Origin: Desulfobacterales bacterium
GTDB taxonomy: Bacteria > Desulfobacterota > Desulfobacteria > Desulfobacterales > JAHEIW01
NCBI GenBank assembly: GCA_030066985.1
Contig: JASJAN010000005.1
Location: 62,001 to 126,000, forward strand
Direction of reading: 5' to 3'
DNA: 64,000 nucleotides
The notes below the pieces were generated by a model that was given only the letters and a program-made list of their open reading frames with translations, made no database searches and was not told the origin of the DNA. Every line of letters begins with the position of its first letter. Position 1 is the stretch's first letter. Shown piece by piece: positions 63,310 through 64,000 of the stretch. Made by a program: the position numbers and the translations under genes.

Positions 63310-64000
63310 ATTTTCTGTCTTTTGGTTGTACCAACTTGCGGGCATCGAATTCCTTGAAGGCAATCAGTCCCGTCGGTCGGAAGATCATCACCAGTATCAG
63401 CAGCAAGGGGATAATGATCCATTTGAAAATTTCCAGCGGCCGCAGGGCCTCGCCCAATAAGCTGATGCTGGTGGCGCCCACAATGGCACCGTATACCGAG
63501 TTTAAACCCCCAAAATAAACCATGGCCAATACTTCGGCCAGCTTTTGAATACCAAACGTGCTGGGATTGACATAGCGCAGCACATGCGCAAACAAGCCGC
63601 CGGCAACACCCGCCCAGAAAGCGGCAAATAAAAAAGCGACAAATTTGGTGCGCCGCGTATTTACTGTCATGGCATCAGCCGCCATCTCGTTATCGCGTAC
63701 GGCGTTAAGCGCTTTTCCCAGCGTAGAGCGCACAAAGTTATTGATCACCCAGATGCAAATCACGGTGGTCAAAAATACCACTGGCAAATTGGCCCAGTCC
63801 GGCTGACTGCCCAAACCGCGGGGCCCGCCAACCACCTCCAGGTTTTCAATCAAGCTCTTTACGATAAACAAAAAGGCCAGTGAAATAATCGCCAGATAAT
63901 CACCCCGGGTACGAAATGACGGTATGGCCACAACCATAGCACCAATAGATGCCGCCACCCCGCCCAAAAACAGCGCAACCGGGAAAAAGAAAGGTCCGAT
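63305..64000 (-). CDS. livM: Branched-chain amino acid ABC transporter permease LivM, partial (N-terminus off the right edge)
   Basis: About 232 C-terminal codons are visible and the frame is open to 64000 (IGPFFFPVALFLGGVAAS at the edge). Motifs: FRTRGDYLAIISLAFLFIVK, GPRGL, GKALNAVRDNEMAADAMTVN (the EAA-like coupling loop), FGIQKLAEVLAMVYFGGLNSVYGAIVGA and a C-terminal IPLLLILVMIFRPTGLI. Six or more membrane segments. A full LivM is about 320-420 residues, so its start and LivH lie beyond the window. Confidence 0.95.
   Translation of the reverse strand: MGPFFFPVALFLGGVAASIGAMVVAIPSFRTRGDYLAIISLAFLFIVKSLIENLEVVGGPRGLGSQPDWANLPVVFLTTVICIWVINNFVRSTLGKALNAVRDNEMAADAMTVNTRRTKFVAFLFAAFWAGVAGGLFAHVLRYVNPSTFGIQKLAEVLAMVYFGGLNSVYGAIVGATSISLLGEALRPLEIFKWIIIPLLLILVMIFRPTGLIAFKEFDARKLVQPKDRKS

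Overview
The window reads as a chromosomal segment of a Gram-negative, probably anaerobic bacterium of the Desulfobacterota (the former Deltaproteobacteria). The evidence is indirect: outer-membrane biogenesis genes (lptFG, bamA, skp, lolCD), a multidomain A-adding/CCA-adding-type tRNA nucleotidyltransferase, selB, a GEMM riboswitch, sigma54- and sigma28-like promoters, and a high load of small intergenic repeats. No rRNA, CRISPR array, transposase or integrase gene was seen. Most of the window is core genome; 24.7-31.7 kb looks accessory.

1-9.9 kb, all minus strand: an envelope cluster (lysS, lolC/E, lolD, bamA with an N-terminal TolB-like extension, skp, fabZ, then lptF and a truncated lptG). 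9.9-12.6 kb: pilS-like kinase and pilC, the latter with a FliA-like promoter upstream. 13.2-19.2 kb, plus strand: DHH-CBS-tRNA nucleotidyltransferase, site-2 protease, trpS, scpA, scpB, tRNA-Val. 19.3-24.5 kb: GYD protein, Nudix protein, gdhA, an RsbW-like ATPase behind a sigma54-like promoter, and a YvcK/CofD protein. 24.7-31.7 kb: a secreted histidine phosphatase, two unknown small proteins, a divergent DUF89/ARMT1-like protein paired with a radical SAM protein, and a membrane SpoIIE-type phosphatase with a periplasmic c-type haem motif. The phosphatase lies between repeats carrying copies of the tRNA-Arg 3' end, next to tRNA-Arg and tRNA-His.

31.9-38.2 kb: a 57-residue membrane protein, selB, a patatin lipoprotein, hemW, a HIT protein and aat. 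38.3-44.8 kb: clpA-clpS (N-degron degradation, fed by Aat), secA, and an M23 peptidase preceded by a complete promoter-GEMM aptamer-terminator leader. 45.2-50.8 kb: folD, argC, a REC-PAS protein and a TPR-MshEN-GspE ATPase. 51.1-53.1 kb: an FmdB-like zinc-ribbon protein and a DegP/HtrA protease. 53.5-58.5 kb: a Gld-type ABC exporter (ATPase, permease, GldG-like, DUF4340). 58.5-61.3 kb: two lipoproteins (EEP-family hydrolase and phospholipase-D-family). 61.6-64 kb: livF, livG and truncated livM for branched-chain amino acid uptake.

The least explained feature is a family of three about 148-bp near-palindromes. Each starts at the stop codon of a minus-strand gene (gdhA, the HIT gene, livF). Arms differ between copies but remain complementary, and the centre is conserved. 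Other repeats are GTTATT-array/hairpin elements, CAGGTGTCAG inverted repeats and CCGCCTGAGGCGG palindromes. Signalling themes recur: cyclic-dinucleotide riboswitch, MshEN-type secretion ATPase, RsbW-like kinase and SpoIIE phosphatase.
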